Positions 1-10,042 are shown, numbered from the stretch's first letter. The stretch is DNA of 21,399 nt from Chara braunii (GCA_003427395.1 BFEA01000020.1:617747-639145); one strand, 5' to 3'. The notes: generated by a model from the letters alone, not told the origin. Translations and numbers: made by a program.

Positions 1-88
1 TCTCTCCCTTTTTCTCTCTCCCTTGTCTCTCTCTCTCTCTCGTCCTCTCTCTCTCTCTCTCGTCCTCTCTCTCTCTCTCTCTCTCTTT
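1..88. repeat. CT-rich microsatellite
   Basis: This is an almost pure CT dinucleotide tract interrupted by CCT and CGTCCT. It is open in several frames only because of its composition, so I assign no coding role. Confidence 0.9.
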
Positions 89-99
89 CCACCAACGCT

Positions 100-720
100 T
101 GGTTCGCGGCCTAGGCGGTTCGGAACTAATGCGTGCTCCCAAAGTCAATGCCCCGAGGCACTTTGTTGTCAATCCGAGGTCGCGGACTCATTCAACGATG
201 CGTGCGGCCGAGAACCATAACCAATAAGCGCAGCCAGAAACTCACAATCACTAGGCGCGAAGTACCGTGATATGAACCCGGACCACTGGTGTATTCAGAC
301 GAAGGCTCGTGACGTAGCTCCAGCCTGCGTAGGGTGCAGCCAGAAGTCCGTCACCCATAAGCGCGGCCTAAAGCTAGTAATAGCTGGGCACCAAGAGCCT
401 ACCCCCGAAGCCGGGTCACAAAAACGCTCGGCGCGAAACCGCGTGAAGCAGTTCGAACAAATGTAGTACTTAGCCGGAAGTTCGTCATCAGTAAGCGTGA
501 GCCAAAACTCGTCATCATCGAACCCGAAATACCTGACTATGAAGCAGAACCCCTGACGCACACATGCGAAGACTCGAAAGTCGGCCCGAGACAGTTCGGA
601 ACCCAGCTCGCCCACCAGTAAGCACAACTCGGAGCTCGTTACCATGAAACGCCTGGATATGAGGCCGAACCACCAATCCACTCAAGCGAAAACTCGAGAC
701 GTAGTGCAGGCCAGTGAAGA
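100..720. repeat. Diverged tandem repeat, period about 130 bp
   Basis: The motif (A/G)TAAGC followed by GCxGCCxxAAACTCG recurs at about 224, 357, 491 and 618, giving spacings of 133, 134 and 127 bp. A second landmark, GATATGAxxCCGxACCAC followed later by GACGTAG, is shared by the first and fourth units; the third has a related GACTATGAAGCAGAACCC. Sequence at 115-220 looks like an older, poorer unit. Units have diverged strongly, so this is an old satellite-like array. A 128-codon minus-strand frame runs through it but mirrors the repeat and matches nothing I know. Confidence 0.6.
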
Positions 721-3001
721 ATGTATACTCTAGCTTGTCCCCACCTTGTCTACCTCTTTCCCTCCTTCAAGGTTCGACTCGCTCCCTTCCTTTCGTTCTA
801 ACCTTCCCCACGCCCGGAGAGCAGCCCTCCTTCCTCCTTCATCGCTACCTCCCCCTTTCTCTCTCTCCCTTTCTTTCACTCTCCTTCGCGCCCCCTTTTG
901 TCCTTGTTTATCTCTCCCTCCCAGTCACTGTTATTTCCCCTCGCTTCTCCTACTTTCTGGCTCCCCTTCCACTCGTTTTCTCTCGTGCAGGTGAGCGTCG
1001 AACTTTGGGTTCTTCGAATGTCTAACAAAGGAAATACACAGCGATGTCGAGCCGAACGTCCCGACTGCGAACGGCTCTGGTCCGGTCGGCGCGACCTCTG
1101 GTCTCTGTCTCCAGTCCTTCGCGCGCCTTCCCCGCCCTCGCCGGCCGGAGTTTACTGCCTAATAAGCGCTCGACTTGCGACTTCACCTTCTCCCCGCGCT
1201 CGTGCGATTAAACTCTGCCTTCCCCTCGTTTCCCCCCCTCTCACTAGACCTCCGCCGTGGATGACACCTGCGTGGGCGAAGCCCCCGCCCCGGTGCGTGC
1301 GTTCCCGTGCGCTAATCTCCCGAGCGTTCTCGAACGCTTCCTGTCCTGCGAGCGCTCTCTCCCGATCCCTCCCGAGTTTCCCGTCCCTCTCCTTTATACT
1401 CTTCCCCTCATTGCCTTCCCCACTCTTTGGGCAAGCCTCACACAGCACAAGACGTCAATCCAAATTTTTCACGAAAATTTTTCTCTTCCCACTTCTTCTC
1501 CGCCCTCGCCCTGCTTCTTTCCCCCTTTGTCTCAGCCGATCCTCCCCCAATTCTCCCTTCTCCAATCGAATTGCTTCCTCCTGTTGCCGAGAGGATCAAT
1601 CCATGTCGCGCGAGGTTCCCCCTCCTCTTCTCCCCGTTTTCTCCTTTCGGGCTCACGTACGACCACTATGCCCATGGTGCAGACAGTTACGATGTGCAGG
1701 AGCCAACGTGCTCCTCCACATCTCAATTTCCTGCCGAGGTGTCCGTTCATCTCCCCCTGGCATACTCCCCCGTGGTGGGTGCTCCCGTCTCGCCTGGAGG
1801 CGACCAAGAAAGGACGCGCGCGCGCCCGTCCGGTTTTCAGTTATCAAGATTCAATAGGCGCGCGCCACGGCCTGCTAGCTCGCTTCGTTCCCTGTTTCTT
1901 CTCCGCACACGATCTCCACTCCCCAGTGTTAGCCCCGACTTTTCATTTCCAAGTTCAACCGAACCTTCGCGGAGCCCCCCCTTCTTCCTTTTGGCCGTAG
2001 TCGAGCACGAACGACCTTAATCCCGCTCTCATATGATTTCCAACCATCGCATTCCCCCGAACGGAGGCTTCTCTTAGCTGTCCTTAGCACTGCACCTGGC
2101 CCCACCGCTATCGTCAGTAGCCACTCCATCATTCTTCTTAGTAACGATCCAGTTTTGACCGTAAGCTGGAAGCATCGTATAGGCCCCACCGATCTCCTAG
2201 CAAGCTGCGAACAAGTCTTGCCTCTTCTCACGCGGTAGTACGCCATGGCTGCGGAGGCGGTTGAAAGAGTTCTCAGCCTTATATGCCTTTTGGCTGGCTT
2301 TGACAAGCCCCGTCGCTGGCGCCAGTCAACACGTCCTTCCACCGGATATTTAAGCATTTTTCTCCCTTAGGCCGACTGTCCATCCCTTTTCCCCCTTTCT
2401 CGGGTGCTTTGTCAAAACTCTGGTATTTTTCTTCCCGCGCTAGGCCCCGCTTGCGACTGCTTTCCCGACCGCCTTCCCCAAGGTAAGTATGGACCCAAGC
2501 TCCCTCGCAACCCTTCAGTCAGACACATCCATACAAAGGGAACATGCAACAAACAAAAAAACAAACCAAAAACCAGCCTCTTACTTGCAAGGGAAGTATC
2601 CAGCTGGTAGGCAGCCGCCCCACAACCAGCCCACACCCCATTTCTCGCCGTCCCCGCCGAATAACCTCTTCTCTCAACCTTCGTCCCACACCTTTCTTGT
2701 TCCCATGGTTCATGTTACCCTTCCCCCCCTTTTTTTTTTTTGAGATTTCGTCCCCCCCCTTGTTTTCCCCTTAACTCTTTGGTTTCTAACCGCATTACCT
2801 CAGCACGGCACAGCCCCCTTAGTCTCCCACCTTCTGCACTATGATGGACGTTTCTCTTAACTATGGCACAGTCTCCCTTTCGAAAGTTTGATACATGTTT
2901 CCTCTTATTATGATACATGTTTTCTCTAACCATGGTACCTCCCTTTCGAAATTAAGATACACGTTCTCTCTATGGTACACACCCCCCTCGCCCAATCGAT
3001 T
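721..3001. other. Pyrimidine-rich non-coding stretch
   Basis: The plus strand is strongly C/T-rich for over 2 kb. Many overlapping frames rich in Ser, Pro, Leu and Phe are open here, as expected from composition when TAA, TAG and TGA are rare. None has a recognisable domain. The stretch ends beside the 3' end of the minus-strand retrotransposon, so part of it may be that element's 3' untranslated region or 3' LTR. A long purine run on the minus strand (2719-2741) could be a polypurine tract. I could not match it to a second LTR copy. Confidence 0.6.
2841..2981. repeat. Short tandem repeat, unit about 70 bp, downstream of pol
   Basis: Two units share ATGAT, then TTTCTCT, then ATGGCAC or ATGGTAC, then TCCCTTTCGAAA (2841-2885 and 2910-2951). 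A third partial unit with GATACACG and CTATGGTACAC follows at 2955-2981. It lies just beyond the integrase reading frame on the minus strand. It may belong to the element's 3' untranslated region or U3, where short repeats are common, but that is inference. Confidence 0.6.
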
Positions 3002-3826
3002 CTATACCCGTCTCTGTCTCCTTATCTTTCTTTTGCGCCTCTCTCTCTTTCGCTTCCTCTCTTCTCTCTCACGCTTGACTCTCAAGGCTTTCCTTGAGGC
3101 GCTCCTTCTTTCTCTCAACCTCCGCTTCCCTAATCGGTCGGTATCACTGTCATCTTCAGTAGGCCGTTTCTTCCTCCTTGGCGTCTTTGGTAGGGGAAGT
3201 TTTCGAACCTTGTAAGCCGGTCGTGAAGTGGCCCCTCGTTTAGAGGTCTCCCCTTTTTCGTGGGTGACGGTCACTTCTGTGTTAACTGGTTCCTTCCCCT
3301 TCCTTTTCGGCTCTTCCTTAAGGCTTCCCCTCCATCGGAAGAGTTTGAGGCGAGCCCCCGCGATAGGGTCTCGTAGCTTAGTTCCGTCTAATTCGGCGAG
3401 CAGGTAAGCTCCCCCATCCAACCTCTTTAGGACTCGATAAGGCATCCACCAGTTTGCTAATTTTCGGCTCCAAGTCTTTTCCAGCGATGAGTCGTACATC
3501 AGGACTAGGTCTCCAGACCCAATCGACTCTTTCCGGACTCGCAAATTCTTGTCTCATCTTTCCTTCCCCTTCATCCTCTCCTTCTCAATGTTCTTTCCTG
3601 CCTCGGCAAGCCCCGCGTCCAGATTTTCGGCTATTTGATGTTTCCTTGCCTCCAATAGTTCGCTCCTTGTCATGTTGGTTTTCCACGAGACACTCGTCCA
3701 AGTATCAACGTGGAACTTCATGGGCAGGGGACAACGTCTACCGAACCAAAGGGTGTAAGGAGGATAACCAGTACTTGATTTGACCGTGATGTTGTCCGCC
3801 CAAACTGCATACCGCAAGTAGTTCGG
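3002..3826 (-). pseudogene. Integrase C-terminal region with GPY/F-like module and basic tail
   Basis: This is in frame with the core pol frame across TGA 3827-3829, and again across TGA 3554-3556. The first segment continues integrase (YLRYAVWADN...TGYPPYTLWFGR), which matches the end of gypsy integrase cores. The second contains SGDLVLMYDSSLEKTWSRK and NWWMPYRVLKRLDGGAYLL. This is the GPY/F-type module of gypsy integrases, with Met in place of the usual Gly before Pro-Tyr. It ends in a long Lys/Arg-rich tail with an acidic PTEDDSDTD patch. I see no chromodomain. The first TGA could have replaced a Trp codon or an Arg codon; the second most simply replaces CGA. Confidence 0.85.
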
Positions 3827-6400
3827 TCATTGTTCCACGCGCCCCTTGCACCATTTTGCTAAACCGTCCACGAGCGTTTGGTGACCTCTTTCGACCGGGG
3901 AGTTGCTATGTGGGTGATAGGCGGTTGTGTAGGCCGCTTTTATCCCCGCCCTTTCTAATATTGACTTAACCTTTTGGCTCGAGAACTCGGATCCTCTATC
4001 CATGACTATCTTCCCGACACACCCGTACCTAACGATGTACTCTAGGAGAACGTCACTCACCTCTTCGGCCATCTTCTTCTTAATGGCCTTTGCTTCCATG
4101 AATCCAATGAGATCGTCACGGGCGTTAATTATGTACCGGAGTCCTCCGACCCCTTTTGGCATGGTTACTAGGTCAATGTGTACCTTCTCTCCTGGCACGG
4201 TGGGAAGTGATGGAACTAGGGGTTCCTTGTAGCGCACTGTCGCTCTCTTTTGGCAAGCCTCACAGGTCAAACAACACTTTTCGACTTCTCCGTACTGCCC
4301 GTCCCACCAATAGAGCCTACGGACTTTGTCAAAAGTGCCTTTCACCCCTCTATGCCCTCCGACGACCCCGTCGTGCAGCTCCTCTATGACTGCCTTCCTT
4401 TCTTCCGGGTCGCAAAGCACCCTCATGGGAATAGCAAACTTGGTAGGCCTTTTGAAGAGGTGTCCCCCTCGTAGGTAGTACGCGAGTGCCTCTCTCTTAA
4501 TCACCTCGGTGCCTTTTTCCCGCCCTGGTAGGTATAACCCTATATCGCGGTACTTACCATCGTAAAGATTTGCCAGGAATGTTTTCGGCCTTCTTTCTTC
4601 CTCTCGGATGGTCACCCCCACTTGTGCCAGGTTAGCGGTCACTTGGATTGTCTTTTCCTTGGTCATCGCTGCCCTCGCATCCTCTAACTTTTGGTAATCC
4701 TCCTCTCGGATCGGGAGTCGGGACAGCCCGTCAGCGACCTGATTTTTGGCCCCGGAGATTCGCTCGACCCTATAGTCGTAGAGCCTAATGTGTATCATCC
4801 ACCTGGCTATAGTTGAGTCGGTCAGAGAGAAGTCCTTTTGAAAGACAACCGCTACCACGGTCGGGTCTACTCTCAGGAGAAAACGTCGTCCGTAGATGTA
4901 GTGACGGAAGGTCTTTAAGCAGTGCAACTCCCATAATACTTCTTTTTTGAATTGGCTATAGTTCCTCTCAGCGGGATTTAAGGCTCGACTCTCAAAACGA
5001 AGAGACCTCTCTTTCCCGTTTTGATATTTTTGCGACAGAAGTCCCCCTACGGAACAAGGTCCGGCGTCCGTAGAAACTATGAACGGGTGTTTTTCCTCGT
5101 CCTCGAAGAACGGAACTCCTAGGACCTGCCCACCTTCACAGAACTCCTCTTTAAGGACTTCCATTGTCGCGGCCTGGTCATCTTCCCAAACCCATCCCTC
5201 CAATTTTCTAAGCAGTCGTCTAAGAGGCTCCGTTTTCTCACTGTAGGCTCTTATAAAGATCCTCCAGTAGCCCACCACCCCTAGGAATTGCCTAACCTCC
5301 ATTATCGATTTTAGCGGCGATGGCCAGGTCATCAATTTTTCCAATTTCCCGGGATCGGGTCTCCGCCCATCCTTGTTGCAAATGAAACCTAATATCTTGA
5401 TTGACGACACGTCCCAGCGACTCTTAGTTTCGCTCACCGTAAGGTTGGCGTCGTCTAATTTCGCAAGGACGTCCCTGACATCTCTCATGTGGTCTACTAC
5501 GAACTTTCTTACCCCGGGGAAGACCTCCGTCTCGTCCCGCTCGACTGGCCCTTTTATCGGGAAGTCATCTAGGAAGACCTCCACCTTCTCCGGTATGAAC
5601 TCCTTGAGGATCGCAATCATGGCCCTTTGGAACACAGGTACGCCGTTCGTCCACCCCATCGGTACCACCATCATTTGGACCAGCTCTAGAGGCGTATGCA
5701 TGGCGGTCATGTGCCTATCCCGGTAGTCCAAGGGGATCTCATCATACCCCGAGAAAATATCGCAAATCGAGTAGATTGAGCGACCCGTTGATCCTTCCGC
5801 GAGTAGATCCGCTTCAGGTATGGACCCCACGTCTCTTATGGTGACTGCGCTGGTTTTTTGGAGATTCTGGATCCACCTCAACTTGTTGCTACCTCCCTTC
5901 CTCAGAAAGAACAATTTGTTGGAGTAGGCACTCTCACAAGGTTCTGCGACGAACGTTCTGATCTTTTTTTCGATAAAGGACACTATTTCCCCCTTCTCCT
6001 TTTGAGCGTACTTCCATTGGGGTCTATCTTTCCACGGCACATGCGAAATCGTATAGATCCGGGCAGGCTTAGCGTACCTTGGGTCGATTCTCCCCCTTTC
6101 CGAGTCATCGAAGACAATGACCTTATCGCAGCCCCTTAGGGTCATTGCTACGAACTCCTTCTCTTTCTCCGTGAGGTTTCCATCCCCTATATCCATCCTG
6201 GCCAACCTATCGGCCGTAATTCTTTGTCCCCCGGTCTCCTTCCTTTTTCGGATGATATCGGCGATTTCCTCCTCCGATATCGAAGTTTCCCCCGTTCTAT
6301 CCCGGCTGACCTCGGCGGGTTTCACTTTTTCCGCCACGGTTTTATGCTTCTTGATTCCGCCGGCTAGAGAGATTCCTCCAAAAAATACAGTCTCACACAT
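3827..6400 (-). CDS. pol: Ty3/gypsy reverse transcriptase-RNase H-integrase core
   Basis: This 857-residue frame copies the element's RNA to DNA and inserts it into the genome. RT covers about residues 100-345. The palm motif YSICDIFSGYDEIPL (Asp214) and FLDD (Asp278, Asp279) carry the metal-binding residues. RNase H covers about 400-565, with STDAGPCSVGGLLSQ (Asp445) and ending GAKNQVADGLSRLP. The tether follows. Integrase has an HHCC zinc finger (His676, His683, Cys713, Cys716) and a complete D,D(35)E triad: Asp743 in HIDLV, Asp801 in VMDRGSEF, Glu837 in NSPVERGH. The frame is uninterrupted, unlike its flanks. It ends at a TGA after which the same frame continues as the integrase C-terminus. 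The first Met at 6400 is probably internal, because coding similarity continues upstream. Confidence 0.95.
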   Translation of the reverse strand: MCETVFFGGISLAGGIKKHKTVAEKVKPAEVSRDRTGETSISEEEIADIIRKRKETGGQRITADRLARMDIGDGNLTEKEKEFVAMTLRGCDKVIVFDDSERGRIDPRYAKPARIYTISHVPWKDRPQWKYAQKEKGEIVSFIEKKIRTFVAEPCESAYSNKLFFLRKGGSNKLRWIQNLQKTSAVTIRDVGSIPEADLLAEGSTGRSIYSICDIFSGYDEIPLDYRDRHMTAMHTPLELVQMMVVPMGWTNGVPVFQRAMIAILKEFIPEKVEVFLDDFPIKGPVERDETEVFPGVRKFVVDHMRDVRDVLAKLDDANLTVSETKSRWDVSSIKILGFICNKDGRRPDPGKLEKLMTWPSPLKSIMEVRQFLGVVGYWRIFIRAYSEKTEPLRRLLRKLEGWVWEDDQAATMEVLKEEFCEGGQVLGVPFFEDEEKHPFIVSTDAGPCSVGGLLSQKYQNGKERSLRFESRALNPAERNYSQFKKEVLWELHCLKTFRHYIYGRRFLLRVDPTVVAVVFQKDFSLTDSTIARWMIHIRLYDYRVERISGAKNQVADGLSRLPIREEDYQKLEDARAAMTKEKTIQVTANLAQVGVTIREEERRPKTFLANLYDGKYRDIGLYLPGREKGTEVIKREALAYYLRGGHLFKRPTKFAIPMRVLCDPEERKAVIEELHDGVVGGHRGVKGTFDKVRRLYWWDGQYGEVEKCCLTCEACQKRATVRYKEPLVPSLPTVPGEKVHIDLVTMPKGVGGLRYIINARDDLIGFMEAKAIKKKMAEEVSDVLLEYIVRYGCVGKIVMDRGSEFSSQKVKSILERAGIKAAYTTAYHPHSNSPVERGHQTLVDGLAKWCKGRVEQ

Positions 6401-6703
6401 TCATCGAACTCCTCCTCCTCGTCCTCCTTCTCGTATCCTATCTCGTTGATCACAACCCTGCCCCCGACATCCTTATCCTCTAATCGGTCCCCCGAGGGTT
6501 CCTTATCCGAAAAAGAGTGTTTCTTCTAGACGGATTTGGCATACCCTCGACTGGGCCCCCTTCCGTCTAGGAATGTTGGTCCGGTTCCGCTCATCTTGCG
6601 CGTCCACGGTCTTTAGGACCACCCGGATTCCATCCGGACTTTGAATTGAGAGGGTCTGTCTTCCATCAGGTAGGTCAACCGTGGTAGTGTGAACCGCGCT
6701 CAG
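6401..6703 (-). pseudogene. Protease-RT linker with a compensating frameshift pair
   Basis: Reading on past TGA 6704-6706 in the protease frame gives sensible sequence (VHTTTVDLPDGRQTLSIQ and on) to about 6520. There TAA appears straight after TCTTTTTCGG. In the neighbouring frame an acidic linker (GYEKEDEEEEFDE) is open from about 6520 to about 6380. The RT frame then takes over at a TTTTTT run around 6380. The protease and RT frames are the same modulo 3. One gained and one lost base, both at T runs, therefore explain the break. The ancestral product was probably one continuous Pro-Pol protein. A TAG near 6525 would also have to be crossed if the linker frame is extended upstream. Confidence 0.65.
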
Positions 6704-7512
6704 TCAGGTTCTACCGGGGATCAACTCGGAGAAACACTCTTTTACCGAAAATATTGGGACCGAGGCCTCGACGCCCGCTACGACCATTGACATCGATACC
6801 CCCCTATCTATTTCCAATCCTAACTCCCGGGCAATGAAGTCTCTACATACCGTGGATTCGGACCCATTGTCCACCAGAGCCCTCATCTTCTTCCCACTCA
6901 CCACTGCTTGGAGCTGGACGCTCCCTAATACATAGAACTTTTTGGCCTCTTCTCCCGAGTAAAAGCTTACCGGCAGCTCCTCCATGGTGATCCGGGAGGA
7001 CTGCACTTCTTCTTTGGCCAGACCCTCCCCAGGAACCGTGGGTCCTCCGGCGAGCGGGACTCTCACTTTCTTCGTGATGCTTAGGAATTCTTCTTTAGCG
7101 CTTTCGCTGGCCGCCAAGTATTTCAGAAGCGTGCACTGCATAGGCTGCATCAGGGTCCTCCGTAGGGGAGCTATCGTGTCTATCTCGTCTAAGGTGCATT
7201 TCATCTTGAACTTTTTCGCCCCCCTCTTCCTAGGCGATTTAGGAGAAGTGGGTTCCTCCTTCCTTTCTTTCGCGCCTTTGGCGTCGGCCATTGGTTGGTC
7301 GTCGTCGCCGCTCCTTCTTCCTCCATCTTCCGCCACGCTCTCCTTACCTTTAGACGTCTCGGCCCCAACTTGGGTTCTTACCCTTAGGCAAGGCCCTTCC
7401 TCTTCCGACTGGATCTCAACGAACTTGATGTCAGCCTTGCCTCCTGGAGGGTTATCCTCTTGTCCACATTCACCTTCATTGAGAGATAGAAGGAGACTGC
7501 TTCCCCATCATC
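6704..7512 (-). pseudogene. pro: Retropepsin-like aspartic protease region (DNG active site)
   Basis: The frame is open from about 7512, overlapping the end of gag by roughly 130 nt in the -1 frame, down to TGA at 6704-6706. An acidic/basic linker is followed by a beta-rich part containing MRALVDNGSESTVCRDFIA. This is the flap-and-active-site strand of retroviral-type aspartic proteases, with the catalytic Asp at 6869-6871. The family motif is D-S/T-G; here it is D-N-G, which may weaken catalysis or mark a subfamily. The next strand, GLEIDRG...VVAGVEA, fits the family. I see no canonical slippery heptamer in the overlap, so a simple indel is as likely as programmed frameshifting. The same frame continues past the TGA into pol. 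Confidence 0.75.
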
Positions 7513-9579
7513 TCCCCAAACTACCCACTTATTCTCGTTTAATTTCACCACCCCTAACCTCAAGGCTTCCGTAAGGTAAGGGCACTCTCGTTTGATATGA
7601 CCCTCCTCATTACAGTAGACACACCTGGTTCGAGGCGGTGGGTTGTTAGGGCGGGGAGCGACCTGAGTGGGCGCTCCCGTCGCCGTGGGAGGCCCAGGAG
7701 GCGGTGGCGTTCTAGCCTGACTTACCTCTGGTCGAGCACCCATGGCCTTAGGTTGGGAAGGGTCTTCCCACCTTCCATCCCTCGCATCTTTCCACCGGGA
7801 ATTTCCCCATTTCGAGGCTCGATTACCCCCGGCCTCTCGATCGGCCCTCCAGCTCACTTGATTGTCGGGCTCGTTCCGCCAACCCGGGGGTCCTCCTCTC
7901 CAGCGCTGGGCGGGAGGCCCCGGAGGCTGCCTCTCGCTACTATGAGGTCCGTCGCTCTTTTGGGAGCGCATACTCCGGAGTGCCATGTCTAGACTCTCCT
8001 TCATATATTCCCTTACGTCCACACCTCCCCCGGTGAAGACTACTTCGGCAACCTTTTCAAAATTAGCGGAATTCCTAGGGGCCTTCTCGAGGACCTCCCT
8101 CCTCTTTTCTTTAGGTAGGTGCAGCATGAACATCACGCACCAGTCGACTTCCGAAAGCATCCCCCTATCCACCAAGGCATGGGACAAGCATTTGAACCGT
8201 CGGGTAAAAGCCACCAGCGTCTCTTGCTCTCCTCTTGTCACCCGAGGCAACCCTTCTATCGTGGGGATCATATCATCACACGCAAAGATCCTAAGCAGGC
8301 TGCTTTTGAACGTCTTCCATCTTCCATCAGACGGGTACACGGCCCTAATGGCCTGGTCCAACTCCGGGTCCGAATGTTGAATGAAGTGGTCGATCCGCTC
8401 TTTCTCCAAAAACTTCTTACGGTAGGCATAACTCTCTCATTTTTCCACGAATCCGGTCACATCCCTTTCGTTAAAGTAGAGCGACCCCAGCCCCAAGTTT
8501 ACATCGTAGTAAAGGACTCGACAATTGTCATATCGACGGAAGTAAGGTCCGTTGGCCGGCCCATCTAGCGCTGGATCGTAAGGTTTGTACCAGGAAGGGT
8601 CCAAATCCTCCATCCGGGGTCGATATCTCGGAGGTCCCCACGGTTCCTCATCCCTGCGACCCCCATAACCCGGGTCCTCGCGTTCCCAGTGCATGGACTT
8701 CGGGGCCCTGGCCCCCCTCCAGATATCTCCAGCTCCTCCCATATTCCTGCCTACCGCCTCTTCTCGTACCCAAGCGGGGCCGATCTCCCTGCTTACCCAT
8801 CTTCGCGGTCCTCCCCCAATTTCGGTTGGCCGTCCGTCTCCAAGTTCCCTCCTCCTCAGACCACCTTCCTCGCTCCTTCTTGGTGCCCAGCACCCAGCCC
8901 TGTCATGAGGGCACTCCTGCCCCTCGCCAATTCTCTGTTCTACGTGGTCCGCCCATCGGGTTTCGACGGGGAAGCCCCTTGTGGCTTCGGCCACCCTTTC
9001 TCTCATAGGGACACGTGGTTCCATCTCCCGGTGCAAACGTTCATCCGAGCTTGCGCGTGGTTCCGTGGCTTTCTCCCGTGGTTCCGTGGCTTTCTCCCCG
9101 ATGGGTTCTTCCTGGCTTCTTAGGGCCCTGCCCATAGCCTCTACCCCTTCGGTCACTCCTTCGGCCGTCTTGCTCAACCTCGCCCCTAATTTGACGTCTT
9201 CCTCGGCTCGCCCCATAGCGGCGGTCTTGGGAGATTGGGCTACCTCGTGCTCCACCACACTTTCCATGCACCAGTTCTCAGTCGCTCTCCTCGCTAGAGT
9301 CACTCCCTTGGCGGGTCGTACCACTACTCTCCTCCGAGCCTCTTCCTTCTTTACTCGATCCTCGTGTCTCTCCCCTTCGGACTCCTCGCTAGTCACCATC
9401 CACCAAGAGTCTAGTAGTTTCTTCTACTCGCTAGCGGCCAGCGCAAGATTGGCAATCGCCAGGTCCGAGATGCCCCTAATCCCTTCTTCCGCGCACTGCC
9501 TAATCAGGTCTCTATCCTTTCTATGGTCAGAGGTTAAGGTTGAGAGTCTCTTGCAAATGTATATTGATTGGAAATTCAT
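7384..9579 (-). pseudogene. gag: Retrotransposon Gag polyprotein with CCHC zinc knuckle, two in-frame stops
   Basis: Gag forms the particle that packages the element's RNA. The frame runs from about 9570 (an ATG lies near 9570) to the TAA at 7384. It is interrupted by TAG at 9424-9426 and TGA at 8437-8439, with no shift of frame between segments. The N-terminal part is highly charged and rich in Glu and Arg. The middle (8409-8000) has the helical, Trp/Leu-containing look of a retrotransposon gag domain. A Pro/Gly/Arg-rich linker precedes the knuckle CVYCNEEGHIKREC (C-x2-C-x4-H-x4-C) at 7582-7623. The knuckle is intact and should bind nucleic acid. Most of the gene reads well through the stops, so loss is recent or the stops are read through. 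The start beyond the TAG is my extension of the frame. Confidence 0.85.
7582..7623 (-). other. CCHC zinc knuckle of Gag
   Basis: The codons spell C-x2-C-x4-H-x4-C (CVYCNEEGHIKREC). This is the standard nucleocapsid zinc knuckle of retroelements, and all four metal ligands are present. Confidence 0.93.
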
Positions 9580-9912
9580 TACTCAAAGCAGTATTTTCCC
9601 CACTTGGCACCGTTTCAGCTTCGGTGGAGCAACATAGGGCATTTACCTTCGTAAGAACTCTAATTTACCAGATCGTGCAATAAAATGAAAGAGTTTCCTT
9701 TCAGTGATAGAGGCGAATGTGAAGTGAATGCTACCTGGAGGACTATGTAAATCTCTACTATACACGGTGAGGAAACTGGTAGTAGAGTACAATAAGCAGA
9801 TCGATTACCCTACGCTACGACACAACGCACTAATTCGAAAGGGACATTCGAGGTATATTTGTGGTCGAACTCTCTCAGGTGTATCCGGGCGAGTATCTGA
9901 GGGCAAAGTTTC
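9580..9912 (+). repeat. Diverged direct repeat, copy 1
   Basis: Starting with ACTCAAAGCAGTATTTT, this matches 10426-10764 over its full length with many substitutions and small indels. Shared landmarks include AACATAGGGCA, GATCGTGCAATA, GATAGAGGCGAA, CACGGTGAGGA and CCGGGC(G/A)AGTAT. Part reads as protein in both copies (VE(L/I)S-x-V-x-PG-x-Y), suggesting an old coding sequence, but both copies share stops elsewhere. Its start coincides with the upstream edge of the gag-like frame of the neighbouring retrotransposon. Confidence 0.8.
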
Positions 9913-10042
9913 ATAGGTTACTCCCAAGCGAGCTTCCAAGGGAGGAACCGCACTCGCACAGGTGCACGGTACTAAATGGAGAAGGTAAGAAGAGAGGGGC
10001 AGCGCAAAGAAGGGTCTGGACAAAAGACATGAGAAGTGTACA

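Larger units (their letters stand above)
3002..9579 (-). mobile_element. Ty3/gypsy-type LTR retrotransposon, decayed, LTRs not found
   Basis: On the minus strand the order is gag with a CCHC knuckle, aspartic protease, reverse transcriptase, RNase H, integrase. This order, with integrase last, defines the Ty3/gypsy (Metaviridae-type) group. The coding span is about 6.6 kb. Gag and pro-pol lie in different frames (-1 relation). The gag frame has TAG at 9424-9426 and TGA at 8437-8439. The pol frame has TGA at 6704-6706, 3827-3829 and 3554-3556, plus a pair of cancelling frameshifts in 6380-6520. The upstream edge is placed at about 9579, where gag-like coding meets a sequence repeated at 10424. 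No flanking LTRs, primer-binding site or target-site duplication could be recognised, so this may be a truncated copy. Confidence 0.9.

Noticed and set aside
295-681. Minus-strand frame of 128 codons
   Set aside because: It coincides with a diverged tandem repeat and its residues follow the repeat; probably an artefact.
771-785. tRNA-like B box (GGTTCGACTC)
   Set aside because: No A box, acceptor stem or cloverleaf could be found around it.
898-2020. Long overlapping plus-strand frames of 197-319 codons
   Set aside because: They are open in several frames at once, rich in Ser, Pro, Leu and Phe, and lie in pyrimidine-rich DNA where stops are rare. No domain or splice pattern supports them.
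1929-2357. Minus-strand frame of 142 codons
   Set aside because: Starts with ATG and has a less biased composition, but it is very Arg-rich, has no recognisable motif and lies in the same low-complexity stretch.
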